This document shows, piece after piece, positions 1-9,825 of a DNA stretch of 64,000 nucleotides. Under the pieces are notes generated by a model. That model was given only the letters and a program-made list of their open reading frames with translations. It searched no databases and was not told where the DNA came from. Numbering within the stretch: position 1 is the first letter of the stretch; each line of letters opens with the position of its first letter. Origin of the DNA: Bifidobacterium moraviense (GTDB lineage: Bacteria > Actinomycetota > Actinomycetes > Actinomycetales > Bifidobacteriaceae); NCBI RefSeq assembly GCF_012932365.1, contig NZ_JAAIIH010000012.1, positions 23,727 through 87,726 on the forward strand. The letters are read 5' to 3'. A program made the translations under genes and the position numbers.

Positions 1-431
1 CCAAGCGTGAAGCTGGAGAGCATTTCCAGCGTGACCGGCGCGTCGGCGTGGTTCTCGAAGCTCGTGGCGATCTCCACGGCCTGCGAGTCGTCGCCCATGC
101 GCAGCACGTGCACGTACGCGTAGCCGCGCGGGTCTTCCAGCCGGGTGATCACGACGGTTTCGCCGGCGCGCTCCTCGACGCGCTGGCCGGCGTAGCGCAT
201 GGCGGCCACGGTGGCGGAGTTGCGCATGGTGCGGCCCTGCGAGAAGCCGAACGGGTAGTCGTCGCCGACGATCTTGGCCTGGACGAGCGGCTCGGCGGCG
301 CAGTCGTCGCGCACGACGGCGCCGGTCAGGTCGACGGGCACGAGCATGAGCTCCACGACGCCGGCATCGTCCCTGCGGTACAGGGCGGCGATGCCGTTGC
401 GGGAGTACTGGGCGATGACGGTTCTGGCCAT
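1..431 (-). CDS. GH36-type alpha-galactosidase, N-terminal fragment (runs off window)
   Basis: Reading the minus strand from the ATG at 431 gives 143 codons with no stop before the window edge. The segment ends in a motif (SFENHADAPVTLEMLSSF) typical of the N-terminal beta-sandwich of GH36 alpha-galactosidases, which release terminal alpha-galactose from raffinose-type sugars and galactosides. The catalytic barrel would lie outside the window. GGGAAGGACATCGCC just before the ATG is a good ribosome site. It starts 19 bases after the GH43 stop, so the two are very probably one operon. The absence of a signal peptide suggests cytoplasmic action on imported oligosaccharides. The family call rests on the N-terminal domain only. 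Confidence 0.72.
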   Translation of the reverse strand, partial: MARTVIAQYSRNGIAALYRRDDAGVVELMLVPVDLTGAVVRDDCAAEPLVQAKIVGDDYPFGFSQGRTMRNSATVAAMRYAGQRVEERAGETVVITRLEDPRGYAYVHVLRMGDDSQAVEIATSFENHADAPVTLEMLSSFTL

Positions 432-450
432 GGCGATGTCCTTCCCGTTC

Positions 451-2100
451 TCAGTGGATCTCGCGGTAGTCGAAGCCGCGGAAGTCGGCGTGGGAGCGGT
501 GGGCGTCCATGTCCTGCGCGCAGATGCCCACCATGGCGCCGGTGAACACGCAGTAGCCGCGGCGCGATTCGATGTAGTCGTCGCTGATGTGGTCGGCGGG
601 CTGGTCGCCGCCGAGCGGCTGCCAGTCCGGCGCTTCGCCGTCGGATTTGCCGTCGTCGTACGCCCAGAAGAACCGCGCCACCGCGCCGCGCACCTCCACC
701 TTGAGCCGCACCGGCGTGGAGGCGTCCAGCGTCACGGGATCGCTGCCGTAGGAGCCGTCGTGCTCGTCAAGCGTCACGATGCGCAGGATGCGGCGGTCCA
801 GCGCCTCGTCGTCGAACGTCATCATGGCGTAGATCCAGTTGGCGGTGTCGTAGAAGAGGATCAGCCCGGCGTCCTGCTGGAAGTTCTCGGGCGTGAAGTC
901 GATCGTGGTCTCGGCGTCGAAGTCGAAGTGCTCCCAGCGGCGGGCGAACAGCGTCTGCTTGTCGAGGCTCGTCAGGGTCTGGCGGCCGTAGAGGCGCAGC
1001 CAGCCGGGGCGCGCGGTCAGCGAGTAGTCCTCCTCCGCGTCGAGGCCGCAGCGCAGCGTCTTGAGGCTTGGCGGCAGCGGACGATCAGGCGCGAAGTCGA
1101 TGCGCTCGCTGCGGTCGCGGCACTGCACGACGTCGCGCGAGACCTTGGGCGCGGGCACCACGAGATCGGGCATGATGGTGTGGTTCCTGAGGCGCGGCCA
1201 GCCGTCCTCGGTCCATTCGATGGGCTGGATGGCGGTTTCGCGTCCGAGCGTGCAGTTGCCGCGTTCGGTGAGCGGACGGGCGCAGATCTGCGTGACGTAC
1301 CATTCGTCGCCGATTTCGAGGAAGCAGCAGTGGCCGGACTTCTGCAGCGGCGCGGTGGGGTTGTCGCGCGTGGTCATGAGCGGGAAGTACGGCGAGTCCT
1401 CCCAAGGGCCGTCGAGCGAACGGGCGCGCGCCACGGTGGCGGCGTGCATCCAGCCGGTGCCGCCGGCCGCGCACAGCAGGTAATAGTAGCCGTCCTTCTT
1501 GAGGATCTGCGGGCCTTCGCACACGCCGAGCGACGTGCCCTTGTAGAAGTGCCTGCGCTTGCCCACGAGGCGCATGGCGTCGGCGTCGAATTCCTGGATG
1601 ACGGTGCCGGCGAATCCGGGGCGGTCGTAGCGCCAGTCGAACAGCATGCTCAGGAAGTAGCTGCGGCCGTCGTCGTCATGGTAGAGCGCAGGGTCGAAGC
1701 CCGACGCCGTGACGAACGTGGGCTCGCTCCACGGGCCGGTGATGCTTGGCGCGGTGATGACGTAGTTGAGCGTGTCCTTGAACGGCGCCCAGCTTTTCAC
1801 GTCGGTGAAGACGAGCCAGAACTTCCCCTTGGCGTAGCTCAGGTGCGGCGCCCAGATGGATCCGGAGTCGAAGTTGCCCCGGAGGTTGACGATGCTGGCG
1901 CGGTTCAGCGGCGCGGCCGCCCACTCCCAGTTGACGAGGTCCTTGGAGTGGTAGATGTCCACGCCGGGCCACCATTCGAAGGTGGACGTGGCGATGTAGT
2001 AGTCGTCGCCGACCTTCAGCGCGCTGGCGTCCGGGTGGAAGCCGGGGAGGATGGGGTTGACGATGGTGCCGGGCGCGCCGGCGGCTGCGGGCATGTTCAT
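451..2100 (-). CDS. Glycoside hydrolase family 43 (beta-xylosidase / arabinofuranosidase type)
   Basis: A 549-residue protein with a five-bladed propeller followed by a beta-sandwich (about residues 340-549), the architecture of GH43 exo-xylosidases. The three inverting catalytic acids are visible: Asp24 in GFHPD (base), Asp136 in SGFDP (pKa modulator) and Glu195 in VCEGP (acid). No signal peptide, so it should act in the cytoplasm on short xylo- or arabino-oligosaccharides. The ATG at 2100 is chosen because ACGAGGTCCATC precedes it; the open frame extends to 2187 but that extension has no family similarity. It is the first gene of an operon with the alpha-galactosidase and has a LacI-type operator about 92 bases upstream. 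Substrate specificity (xylose versus arabinose) cannot be read from sequence alone. Confidence 0.88.
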   Translation of the reverse strand: MNMPAAAGAPGTIVNPILPGFHPDASALKVGDDYYIATSTFEWWPGVDIYHSKDLVNWEWAAAPLNRASIVNLRGNFDSGSIWAPHLSYAKGKFWLVFTDVKSWAPFKDTLNYVITAPSITGPWSEPTFVTASGFDPALYHDDDGRSYFLSMLFDWRYDRPGFAGTVIQEFDADAMRLVGKRRHFYKGTSLGVCEGPQILKKDGYYYLLCAAGGTGWMHAATVARARSLDGPWEDSPYFPLMTTRDNPTAPLQKSGHCCFLEIGDEWYVTQICARPLTERGNCTLGRETAIQPIEWTEDGWPRLRNHTIMPDLVVPAPKVSRDVVQCRDRSERIDFAPDRPLPPSLKTLRCGLDAEEDYSLTARPGWLRLYGRQTLTSLDKQTLFARRWEHFDFDAETTIDFTPENFQQDAGLILFYDTANWIYAMMTFDDEALDRRILRIVTLDEHDGSYGSDPVTLDASTPVRLKVEVRGAVARFFWAYDDGKSDGEAPDWQPLGGDQPADHISDDYIESRRGYCVFTGAMVGICAQDMDAHRSHADFRGFDYREIH

Positions 2101-2191
2101 GATGGACCTCGTGGTGAGCTTCGTTGCTGTGGTGCGCGGCGCGGGAGCGAATCCGTGCGTCGCGTCCGTTTCGGATGGGACCAGCATAGCG

Positions 2192-2205
2192 TGAAACCGC
2201 TTTCA
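2192..2205. promoter_or_regulatory. LacI-family operator upstream of the GH43 operon
   Basis: TGAAACCGCTTTCA is a near-perfect palindrome with the central CG and TGAAA/TTTCA arms of LacI/GalR-family operators. It sits between the GH43 start and the divergent PfkB kinase gene, so it could control either. No LacI regulator gene is present in the window. Confidence 0.65.
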
Positions 2206-2401
2206 TGCGCAACCCGCGTGTCCGTCTCACCGTCCGCGGCGCCGACGCCGACGCGATGCGGCGTGATGCGATGCGATGCCCGTCGCCCGGACGCACGATG
2301 TCGCCCGACGTTTGCGTCCGACACCCGCACGGGCGTAGCATCGACGGTGAGGGACGCAAGGAAGCGAAGGACGCAATTAACACACAGCGCGAGGAGGCGT
2401 C

Positions 2402-3445
2402 ATGGCAGCGAACACGACGGACAACAGGAACGGAACGGTCATATCCCTGAGCGAGGTGGTGCCGGACATCATGCTCGGCGTCGGACAGGTGCCGGCGCAG
2501 GGCGGCTACGCGGTGGCCGGCGCGCCGAAAGTGTCGATCGCGGCCGGATACCGCGTCATGCGCGCCGCGCGGCGCATGGGCGCTCCGGTGAGCCACGCGG
2601 GCATCCTCGGCAACGGTCCGCTCGCCTCGATGATCCACCTCGCGTTCGACGAGGCCGGCATCGCGCACATCGGACAGGACCGCATCGACGAGGACTCCGG
2701 CTTCCGCATCATGCTCACCGACGACGCCGGCGTCAAGACCATGATCGCCGCCTACGGCGCGGAGGCGCACGGCGAGGGCGACTGCTTCGCCGCCGTGGAG
2801 CCCCAGGCCGGCGACGTGGTGCACATCAGCGGCAACACCCTGACCAACCAGACCGCCGAGGGACTGGGCGAGTTCCTGGGACGCGCCTCGTGCGCGCCGC
2901 GCGAGCGCCGCTTCGACATCGTGCTCAACCCCACCAGCGCGCTGCAGCAGGTGAGCGACCAGCTGCTCGAGACGCTCACGCTCGCCCGGCCGATCTGGTC
3001 GTGCAACCGCCGTCAGGCCGACGTGCTCGCGCTGCGTCTCGGCGTGCAGCCCACGGACGCGCGGCGCATCACCGTGGGCGGCGACATCGACGACGCGATG
3101 GACGACCTGTGCCTGCGGCTCTCCGACGTGCTCGGCGCCTCGCTGGTGATCCGCTGCGGCGCCAAGGGCGCGTGGGTGGTGGACCGCACGGCGGAGAAGC
3201 GTGGAACGCGGCACGAGGTGACGCACGTCGCCGCGATCCCCGCCAGGGGCAGCCACACGCGCTCCGCCGGATCATGCCACACCGGAGTCGTCTGCGCGCG
3301 TCTCGCGGCCGGCGACGGGCTCGTGGACGCGGTGCGTCTGGCCAACGCCGCGGCGACGATCGCCATCGACCGCAGCGAGAACGGCGTGCCCAGCTGTCCG
3401 CCGTACGCGGACGCCGTCGCGCTGCTCCGGAAGGCCGACGCCTAG
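2402..3445 (+). CDS. PfkB/ribokinase-family carbohydrate kinase homologue with altered catalytic motif
   Basis: A 347-residue protein of the ribokinase fold: the substrate-side N-terminal region and the C-terminal ATP-binding half of PfkB kinases are recognisable, and the length fits the family. The normal C-terminal signature DTxGAGDxHxG, whose last Asp is the catalytic base, reads HTRSAGSCHTG here, so the Asp is Ser291 (codon at 3272). The protein may therefore be a weak kinase, use another base, or only bind a sugar or nucleoside. CGAGGAGGCGTC before the ATG is a good ribosome site. It is divergent from the GH43 operon and nearly abuts the convergent dtd (3 bases between stops). Substrate unknown. 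Confidence 0.8.
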   Translation: MAANTTDNRNGTVISLSEVVPDIMLGVGQVPAQGGYAVAGAPKVSIAAGYRVMRAARRMGAPVSHAGILGNGPLASMIHLAFDEAGIAHIGQDRIDEDSGFRIMLTDDAGVKTMIAAYGAEAHGEGDCFAAVEPQAGDVVHISGNTLTNQTAEGLGEFLGRASCAPRERRFDIVLNPTSALQQVSDQLLETLTLARPIWSCNRRQADVLALRLGVQPTDARRITVGGDIDDAMDDLCLRLSDVLGASLVIRCGAKGAWVVDRTAEKRGTRHEVTHVAAIPARGSHTRSAGSCHTGVVCARLAAGDGLVDAVRLANAAATIAIDRSENGVPSCPPYADAVALLRKADA

Positions 3446-3448
3446 CGC

Positions 3449-3937
3449 CTAGCCGCGCGGGGCCATCAGCTCGTCGGTGTCCATGACGATGGTGACCGGC
3501 CCGTCGTTGACCAGTCCCACGCGCATGTGCGCGCCGAAGCGTCCCTCGCGCACCACGAGCCCCGCGGAGCGCAGCAGCTCGTTGAAGCGGATCCACATGA
3601 TGTCGGCGTGCTCCGGCCTGCCGGCCTTCACGAAGCTCGGACGGTTGCCCTTGCGCACGTCGCCGAACAGCGTGAACTGGGAGATCGAGAGGATCTCGCC
3701 GCCCACGTCCTGGATCGACCGATTCATCTTGCCGTGCTCGTCCTCGAAGACGCGCAGGTTCGCGATCCTGTGCGCGAGCCACTGGATCTGCTCGTCGCCG
3801 TCCGCGTCCGCCACGCCCACGAGCAGCACGAAGCCGGGACCGATCTGCTGCGGCAGGAACGTGGGATCCACCTCGCCATTGACCTCGTTGACGACGTCCA
3901 CCGATGCCTGCGACACGCGCTGCAATACGATTCTCAT
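3449..3937 (-). CDS. dtd: D-aminoacyl-tRNA deacylase
   Basis: A 162-residue protein that hydrolyses D-amino acids wrongly attached to tRNA, a cytoplasmic proofreading enzyme acting as a dimer. It matches the family from MRIVLQRVSQASV through the substrate-pocket motif SQFTLFGD and the C-terminal GLVNDGPVTI motif that carries the catalytic-site Gly-Pro. The start at 3937 (ATG) gives the canonical N-terminus; an in-frame GTG two codons upstream is possible but has no better ribosome site. It lies downstream of the tmRNA gene and its terminator and converges on the PfkB gene. Confidence 0.95.
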   Translation of the reverse strand: MRIVLQRVSQASVDVVNEVNGEVDPTFLPQQIGPGFVLLVGVADADGDEQIQWLAHRIANLRVFEDEHGKMNRSIQDVGGEILSISQFTLFGDVRKGNRPSFVKAGRPEHADIMWIRFNELLRSAGLVVREGRFGAHMRVGLVNDGPVTIVMDTDELMAPRG

Positions 3938-3997
3938 GCGCACCAGCCTAGGCCCGACACGGTACGGGACGCCGGAAGCGGACCGCGCGCATACGAC

Positions 3998-4032
3998 GAA
4001 GGCCTCGTGATCGGCGTGATCACGAGGCCTTC
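3998..4032 (-). terminator. Hairpin terminator after tmRNA
   Basis: A perfect 15-bp stem (GAAGGCCTCGTGATC and its complement) with a 5-base loop lies seven bases past the tmRNA 3' end, separating it from dtd. No long U tract is seen, as is common in high-GC actinobacteria. Confidence 0.75.
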
Positions 4033-4038
4033 AATGAG

Positions 4039-4432
4039 TGGAGGCGCGGGGAATTGAACCCCGGTCCGATGACCGAGCCCGCAGTCTTCTACGTGCGTAG
4101 TCTGCTGGCCGTGCGGCGGTTTTTCTGCCCCCATCGATGTCGCAGACGACTGATGGCGAGCATATCCGCAGTTAAAGTCCCGATGCCGCCCTGTGGCGCA
4201 ATGGCATCAGCAAGTCCTCTGAACGACGCTCAGCATCCTCCCAAGGACGAGGAGGAGTGAACGGAGCGGCTGCTCACTGGTTAGTCCTGGCGCGAAGCTC
4301 AGGCAGCGAGAGCAAACTCAGTGCGGTTAGATTTAGCACTTATTTGTTTGTAGGGGTCATCCACGAGCGGACCCTACGTTCTCGGCACGCTTCCCTGCGA
4401 CGAACAGGTCACCGTCGAAACCGATCGCCCCC
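4039..4432 (-). ncRNA. ssrA: tmRNA (ssrA)
   Basis: On the minus strand the 5' end GGGGGCGAUCGGUUUCGACGG pairs with the 3' end CGCCUCC-A to form a tRNA-like acceptor stem, and GGGGUUCAAUUCCCC at 4048-4062 is the T-arm. The messenger part at 4299-4337 encodes the tag AKSNRTEFALAA and a stop, a typical actinobacterial degradation tag. It rescues ribosomes stalled on broken mRNAs together with SmpB. The CCA end is not encoded (CTC follows the discriminator A), so it must be added. Short open frames that overlap this gene are shadows. Confidence 0.97.
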
Positions 4433-4537
4433 GATCTTGAGTTGTCAAGCACCCGCATGCCTTCCGGTACGCGGACTTTTCAGAATACACCGATCGGGCG
4501 GACACGCCAAACCACGCGTCGGGATTCATCCCAGAGC

Positions 4538-5635
4538 CTACTTGATGATCGGCTTGCGCGGGGAGGAGACGTTGACCTGGTGCTTGTCGCCGATCACGGC
4601 GGGATCGTTGATGATCTTGTCCACCTCGGCCTTCTTGAGGTCGAGCTGCGAGGCGTCGCCCCACACGATCACGTAGTTGCCGCCGTCAAGCTCGGTGGTG
4701 ATGGAGTCCTGCGTCTTCGCCGTGACCTTGCTGATGCGCTGGCGCATCGACTCGGGCAGGGACGCCACGATCTCGAGCGTCTGCTGCACGGCCTTGTTGG
4801 CCAGGCCGGACGTCACGTCGTCCACGTCGATGACGGGGATGCCCGTCACCGAGGCGCCGACCGCGTTGAGGATGCGCGCCTGGCTGTCCACGGCGGTGAG
4901 CGAGCCGTCCGCGGCGCGTAGGATCGCGGCGGGCTTCTGCGCGGCCACGGTGATGGTGATGCCGTGCGGCCAGTTCTTGGCGACGCTCGCGGACGTGACG
5001 CCCGGCAGCGCCTTGAGCTGGCGCGCGATGTCGCCCGTGGAGACGATGAGCAGCGAACGGTCGACCTGCGGCTGCGCGACCGCGGCCACCTCCTCGACGC
5101 TCACCCACTCGTTCGCGCCCACGACGGCGATGCGCCCCTCCTGCAGCTTGAGCACCGGAGAGAAGAACAGCAGCCAGACGATCGCGGTGATCAGCGCCAC
5201 CACGCCCGCCGCGATGCCGCCGCGGATGAGCAGCGCCACGCGCCGGGCGCGACGCCGCTCCCTGTCGCGCGCCTGGAATCCGATCACCTTGGGACGCAGC
5301 AGCGGCCCGCGCTGCGCGTCCATGCCGAGCCGTTCGGACACCTCGCGATCCGACTTCAGCCCGCGTGCGTCCACGAACCCGCCGGGTCTGGAGACGGTGA
5401 CGCGGTCCACCGCCGCGGCGCCCGAACCCGCGGCGCGCACCTCGCCCACGGCGGAGGACACGCTGCGGGAGGACCGGGAGGACCTGCCCGTCGCCTCGAC
5501 GTCCGCGGCCCCGCGTCCCGACGACGCCGAACGCGCGGCGCGGCCCGCCGCCTTGCCGTGCCGTGCGGCGTCGTGCCGCGGGGAGTCCCCGGGGTGATCG
5601 CCGGACTGCTGGGAGGAGACCACGCGACCGGTCAT
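4538..5635 (-). CDS. ftsQ: Cell division protein FtsQ
   Basis: A 365-residue type II membrane protein: a long basic, Ser/Ala-rich cytoplasmic region (about 1-150), one membrane segment around residues 157-177, then a POTRA domain (KLQEGRIAVVGANEWVSVEE onward) and the FtsQ beta domain outside the membrane. It links FtsL and FtsB to the divisome. The ATG at 5635 overlaps the murC stop (ATGA), so it is translationally coupled and is the last gene of the dcw cluster here. The cytoplasmic tail is longer than in E. coli, as in other actinobacteria. No ftsA or ftsZ follows. Confidence 0.9.
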   Translation of the reverse strand: MTGRVVSSQQSGDHPGDSPRHDAARHGKAAGRAARSASSGRGAADVEATGRSSRSSRSVSSAVGEVRAAGSGAAAVDRVTVSRPGGFVDARGLKSDREVSERLGMDAQRGPLLRPKVIGFQARDRERRRARRVALLIRGGIAAGVVALITAIVWLLFFSPVLKLQEGRIAVVGANEWVSVEEVAAVAQPQVDRSLLIVSTGDIARQLKALPGVTSASVAKNWPHGITITVAAQKPAAILRAADGSLTAVDSQARILNAVGASVTGIPVIDVDDVTSGLANKAVQQTLEIVASLPESMRQRISKVTAKTQDSITTELDGGNYVIVWGDASQLDLKKAEVDKIINDPAVIGDKHQVNVSSPRKPIIK

Positions 5636-7221
5636 TGACGCTCCGGCTGGGTGGCCTCGCGGATCTGATGCGCCTCGCGGTGCGCCTCGAGCACGCGCAG
5701 CAGCACGGTGGACATCTGCGTCACGTCGCCGGCGCCCACGGTGAAGATCACGTCGCCGCGATGCGCGCGCATGGCGAGCATCTTGGCGGCCTGGCACATG
5801 TCCTGCACGGCGCTGATCCAGCCTTCGGCCGGATCGTGCGGCACGCCGTCCGCCGCGTTCACCACGGTCAGCGCGCTCACGCCGGGGAAGTCGGCGGGCT
5901 TCTCGCGCGCCGGGAAGATGCAGGTGACGATCACGTCGTCGGCCTTGGCCAGCGCCTCGGCGAACTCGCGGGCGAAGAAGCGCGTGCGCGAGAACAGGTG
6001 CGGCTGGAAGAGCACGCGCAGCGTGGAATCCGGGTAGCGGCGGCGTGCGGCGTCGAACAGCGCGGCGATCTCGGTGGGATGATGCGCGTAGTCGTCAACC
6101 ACGGTGACGCCCTCGACGCATCCGCGGATCTGGAAGCGACGCGCGGCGCCGCGGAACGATGCGGCGGCCCCGGCGGCGGCGCGCGGATCCATGCCGAGCA
6201 GCGCGGCGGCGAGAATGGCCGCGGTGGCGTTGCGCGCGTTGTGCAGACCGGGGATGATCAGGGACACCGGCACGTCCTCGGCCGCGCCCTCCCCCGGCAG
6301 CAGGCCCGCGGGGATGTGGACGGTGAAGCCCTCGGCGCCGGATTCGGCCGCCTCGTGCTCCTGCTCGATCTCCACCACGCCCTCCACACGGGCGGCAAGG
6401 GATTCGGGCAGCGCGGAGGCGTCGGCGGCGTAGACGATCGTGCGCGCGGCCACGTCGTCCGGCAGCGCGGCGAGCACGTCGCGCGCGCCTTCGTCGTCGC
6501 CGCACACGATCACGTGCCCGGTGGCGTGGCCGGCATGCTCCACGAACGCGGCGTGGTAGTGGGCCGCGTCGCCGTAGTGGTCGAGATGGTCGGGTTCGGC
6601 GTTGGTCACGATGGCGATCTCGGGACGGTACTTCTCGAAGCTGCCGTCGGATTCGTCGGCCTCGGCCACCAGCACCGCGCCGGTGCCGGCGTGCCCGCCG
6701 TCCCTGACGCCGCCGTCCGGGGTCTGGATCGAGCCGCCGATCGCGTAGCTGGGATCCGCCAGGGCGCCTTCGCCCGCGGTGACAAGAATGTGCGCCAGCA
6801 GCGCGCTCGTGGTGGTCTTGCCGTGCGCGCCGGCCACGGTCACGCCGCGCCTGGCGCCCAGCAGCAGCGCCAGGATGTCGCTGCGGTGCACGATGCGCAC
6901 GCCGGCCTGCGCCGCCGCGACGATCTCCGGATTGTCCGGCTTGATGGCGCTGGAGAACACCACCGTGGAGGCGCCCGCCACGTTCTCGGCGCGCTGGCCG
7001 ATGTGCACGGTCACGCCCAGCTCCCTCAGGCGCTCGGTCTTGGCACTCTCCTCGCGGTCGGAGCCGGTGACCGTGACGCCCTGCTCGTGCAGCATCTCGG
7101 CGAGCACGCTCATGCCGGCCCCGCCGATGCCGATGAAGTGGGTGACGCCCAGATCGGCCACGGTTTCGGTGGGCGAGAAGGACGCATGGGTGGGGTCAAG
7201 CACGATGGTGGATTCGGTCAC
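5632..7221 (-). CDS. murC: UDP-N-acetylmuramate--L-alanine ligase MurC
   Basis: A 529-residue Mur ligase that adds L-Ala to UDP-MurNAc using ATP in the cytoplasm. The N-terminal nucleotide fold (FIGIGGAGMS), the P-loop AGAHGKTTTSALLA and the C-terminal DYAHHPTEI motif are all intact. I place the start at a GTG (7221) because AAGGAGAG precedes it by nine bases and it gives the family's normal N-terminus; the open frame extends to 7305 without similarity. There is a 114-base gap to murG upstream and a 4-base overlap with ftsQ downstream. Confidence 0.94.
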   Translation of the reverse strand: MTESTIVLDPTHASFSPTETVADLGVTHFIGIGGAGMSVLAEMLHEQGVTVTGSDREESAKTERLRELGVTVHIGQRAENVAGASTVVFSSAIKPDNPEIVAAAQAGVRIVHRSDILALLLGARRGVTVAGAHGKTTTSALLAHILVTAGEGALADPSYAIGGSIQTPDGGVRDGGHAGTGAVLVAEADESDGSFEKYRPEIAIVTNAEPDHLDHYGDAAHYHAAFVEHAGHATGHVIVCGDDEGARDVLAALPDDVAARTIVYAADASALPESLAARVEGVVEIEQEHEAAESGAEGFTVHIPAGLLPGEGAAEDVPVSLIIPGLHNARNATAAILAAALLGMDPRAAAGAAASFRGAARRFQIRGCVEGVTVVDDYAHHPTEIAALFDAARRRYPDSTLRVLFQPHLFSRTRFFAREFAEALAKADDVIVTCIFPAREKPADFPGVSALTVVNAADGVPHDPAEGWISAVQDMCQAAKMLAMRAHRGDVIFTVGAGDVTQMSTVLLRVLEAHREAHQIREATQPERQ

Positions 7222-7335
7222 GACGGGAACTCTCCTTAACGACGATGCGCGACGATCGCGCGCGGTCCCCATTATGGTCGCGCGGCGCGACGGGACGGGA
7301 ACCACGCCCGTGCGGCGATCGGACGGACGCTGCGG

Positions 7336-8508
7336 TCACCTGGCCAGCGCCAGCACGCGCTCGGCCATCACCTGCGCGGCGTCGCGGATGCCGTAGCCCC
7401 ACGCCGCCTTGCCCATGGCCTTGAGCGCGGCACGGTCGGCCAGCAGACCCGGCACGTGGGAGCGCACCCAGTCGGAGGTGAGATCCGCGTCGGCCACCAT
7501 GATGCCGCCCTTCGCGTCCACCACGGGCTGCGCGTTGAAGCGCTGCTCGCCGTTGCCGATGGGCAGCGGCACGTAGACGGCGGGCAGTCCGAGCGCGGCG
7601 ATCTCGCTGACGGAGCCGGCGCCGGAACGGCAGATGATGAGGTCCGCGCAGACGAAGGCGCGGTCGATGCGCTCCAGATACTCCACGGCGTGGTAGTCGC
7701 CGTGGCCGACCGTGTCGAGCCCCAGCCCGTTGAGCGCGTCCGCGCCGACCGACGCGGTGACCAGACGGCGGACCTCGTCGAGCTTGCCCCTGCCGGTCAG
7801 ATGCACCACCTGCGCGTGCGCGAGCAGCTCGGCCGCACTGCCGGCGACCGCCTCGTTGAGGCTCTGCGCGCCCAGCGACCCGCCGGTGACGAGCACGAGC
7901 GGGCGCGTGGGGTCCACGCCCAGCGCGGAGGCCGCCTCGACGCGGGCGAGCTGCGGGTTGTCCTCCAGCATGCGCGCGAGCCGTGCGATGGCGGGACGCA
8001 GCGGCAGTCCCACACGCTCCATGCGGGTGCCCTTGCCCGGCTTGAGGCCGGTGTCCTCGTAGACGGTGCCGATGAAGTCGGCCCACGAGGCGCCCAGCTT
8101 GTTGGCCATGCCGGCGCGGGCGTTCTGCTCGTGGATGGCCAGCGGGATGCCCATCTTCTTCGCGGCGCGGTACACGGGCGCGGACACGTAGCCACCGAAT
8201 CCGCACACCACGTCCGCCTCGCGGCGGGCGAGGATTCCCTTCACCCTGCGCACCTCGCGCACCCACCGGTACGGGAACGCGAACGCCGCCCCGTTGAGGG
8301 AGCGCGGGAACGGCACCTTGTCGATGGTGTCCATCTCGAAGCCTGCGGCGGGGACCAGTTCGTTCTCCAGACCGGTGTTGCCGCCGAGCACCGTGACCAC
8401 GGCGTCGGGATCGGCCTCGCGGATGGCGTTCGCGACGCTCAGCAGCGGGTTGACATGGCCGGCCGTCCCACCGCCGGCCAGCACCACATGAACTCTCTTA
8501 CCACTCAT
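7336..8508 (-). CDS. murG: UDP-GlcNAc:lipid I transferase MurG
   Basis: A 390-residue GT-B glycosyltransferase that converts lipid I to lipid II on the inner face of the membrane. The first glycine loop ([12 protein letters not shown]) and the second-domain motif ([14 protein letters not shown]) are both present, and [12 protein letters not shown] matches the family's conserved acceptor-side segment. It lies between ftsW (90 bases upstream) and murC, the standard dcw order. Confidence 0.95.
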   Translation of the reverse strand: MSGKRVHVVLAGGGTAGHVNPLLSVANAIREADPDAVVTVLGGNTGLENELVPAAGFEMDTIDKVPFPRSLNGAAFAFPYRWVREVRRVKGILARREADVVCGFGGYVSAPVYRAAKKMGIPLAIHEQNARAGMANKLGASWADFIGTVYEDTGLKPGKGTRMERVGLPLRPAIARLARMLEDNPQLARVEAASALGVDPTRPLVLVTGGSLGAQSLNEAVAGSAAELLAHAQVVHLTGRGKLDEVRRLVTASVGADALNGLGLDTVGHGDYHAVEYLERIDRAFVCADLIICRSGAGSVSEIAALGLPAVYVPLPIGNGEQRFNAQPVVDAKGGIMVADADLTSDWVRSHVPGLLADRAALKAMGKAAWGYGIRDAAQVMAERVLALAR

Positions 8509-8598
8509 GGGATACCAGCTTAATCGTTTGACGGACGCATCGGCGCCGGGGCACGCGGAAACGCGCGCGGGAAAACGCGCGCGTCCGCGAAACCGCGC

Positions 8599-9825
8599 TC
8601 ACTCCCTGACGAGCGCCGCCCGGATGTCGCCCTGCTGGCGCATCATCTGCACCACCACGCCGGACGCGCCGAGACACATCACCAGCGCGGATCCGCCCGC
8701 GGAGACGAACGGCATCGGCAGGCCCATCACCGGCAGCAGCCCCAGCACCACGGCGATGTTGATGAGCGCCTGACCGACGATCCACGCGCCGACGCACACG
8801 ATGACCATGCGCGCGTAGGGGTCCTTGCACTGCAGGGCCACGCCCACCATGCACCATCCCATCACCACGAACCCGAGGATGAGCAGGGCCGCGCCCACGA
8901 ACCCGAGCTCCTCGCCGATGATGGCGAAGATGAAGTCGTTGTGCGCGGCGGGCAGGTAGTTCCACTTCTCGCGCGAATTGCCCAGCCCCACGCCGAACAG
9001 GCCGCCGGAGCCCATGGCGAAGTTGCCGTGGATGGACTGGAAGCACACGCTCTGCGCGTCGTCGGCGGAGCAGGTGCCGTACGTGGCCATGATGCGCGAC
9101 ATGCGGTTGCCGCTGCCGAACACGAACAGGCCCAGCACGGCGGCGCCGCCGACCACGGAGAAGATGCCCAGCAGCTTGAGCGGGAACCCTCCCACCAAGA
9201 AGGCGAACGCGCAGATGAGGGCCACGATCATGCCGGTGCCCAGATCCTTGCCCAGCATGACCAGCGCGAAGCTGACGAAGGTGACGAGGAAGACCCCGGA
9301 ATACGCCTTCCACCACACTTCGGTGCGCATCTTCCGCTGCGCGGCGAGCATGCCGGCGGGCAGCCAGACGCACAGCGCGAGCTTGAGGAACTCGGCCGGC
9401 TGGAAGGAGACGCCGCCCACGCTGATCCAGCCGTTGTTGCCGTACGCGCCCTGGCCGAGCCCGGTCATCGTGAGCCCCTGCAGCACCCACGCCCCGCCCA
9501 CGATGTAGATCGCGAGCCTGCGGTAGAGACGCTCGGGCACGTGCATGGTGAACAGGGCGAACGCGACGCCGATCGCGCAGAAGATGGCCTGGTCGCGCAG
9601 CTCGGCCCACGGCGACTTGCGGCTGGAGATCACGTCCACCGTGGAGCTGGAGAACACCATGAGCAGGCCGAACACCGTCACCACGATCACCGAGGCCATG
9701 AAGCCCCAGTAGCACCACAGCGGGTTGAGGAGCACGCGCCATCCCACGTACTTGCGCGCGGAGGGACGGACGGGCCTGGTCTTGGCGGTCTTGCCCGCGC
9801 CGCCCGATCGTGCGGTGCGCGTCAT
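8599..9825 (-). CDS. ftsW: Peptidoglycan glycosyltransferase FtsW (SEDS family)
   Basis: A 408-residue polytopic membrane protein with about ten hydrophobic segments. SEDS motifs are clear: [13 protein letters not shown], the large extracellular loop carrying [19 protein letters not shown], and the final [11 protein letters not shown] segment. It polymerises lipid II at the septum with the transpeptidase FtsI encoded about 5 kb upstream in the same cluster. The ATG at 9825 overlaps the murD stop, indicating coupling. The cytoplasmic N-terminus is basic and about 40 residues long. Confidence 0.94.
   Translation of the reverse strand: MTRTARSGGAGKTAKTRPVRPSARKYVGWRVLLNPLWCYWGFMASVIVVTVFGLLMVFSSSTVDVISSRKSPWAELRDQAIFCAIGVAFALFTMHVPERLYRRLAIYIVGGAWVLQGLTMTGLGQGAYGNNGWISVGGVSFQPAEFLKLALCVWLPAGMLAAQRKMRTEVWWKAYSGVFLVTFVSFALVMLGKDLGTGMIVALICAFAFLVGGFPLKLLGIFSVVGGAAVLGLFVFGSGNRMSRIMATYGTCSADDAQSVCFQSIHGNFAMGSGGLFGVGLGNSREKWNYLPAAHNDFIFAIIGEELGFVGAALLILGFVVMGWCMVGVALQCKDPYARMVIVCVGAWIVGQALINIAVVLGLLPVMGLPMPFVSAGGSALVMCLGASGVVVQMMRQQGDIRAALVRE

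Noticed and set aside
274..3486. A 1070-codon plus-strand open frame
   Set aside because: Crosses GH43 in antisense and the PfkB gene in a wrong frame; no domain is recognisable.
4257..4676. Open frame across the tmRNA gene
   Set aside because: It overlaps the conserved tmRNA structure and ftsQ end; no ribosome site.
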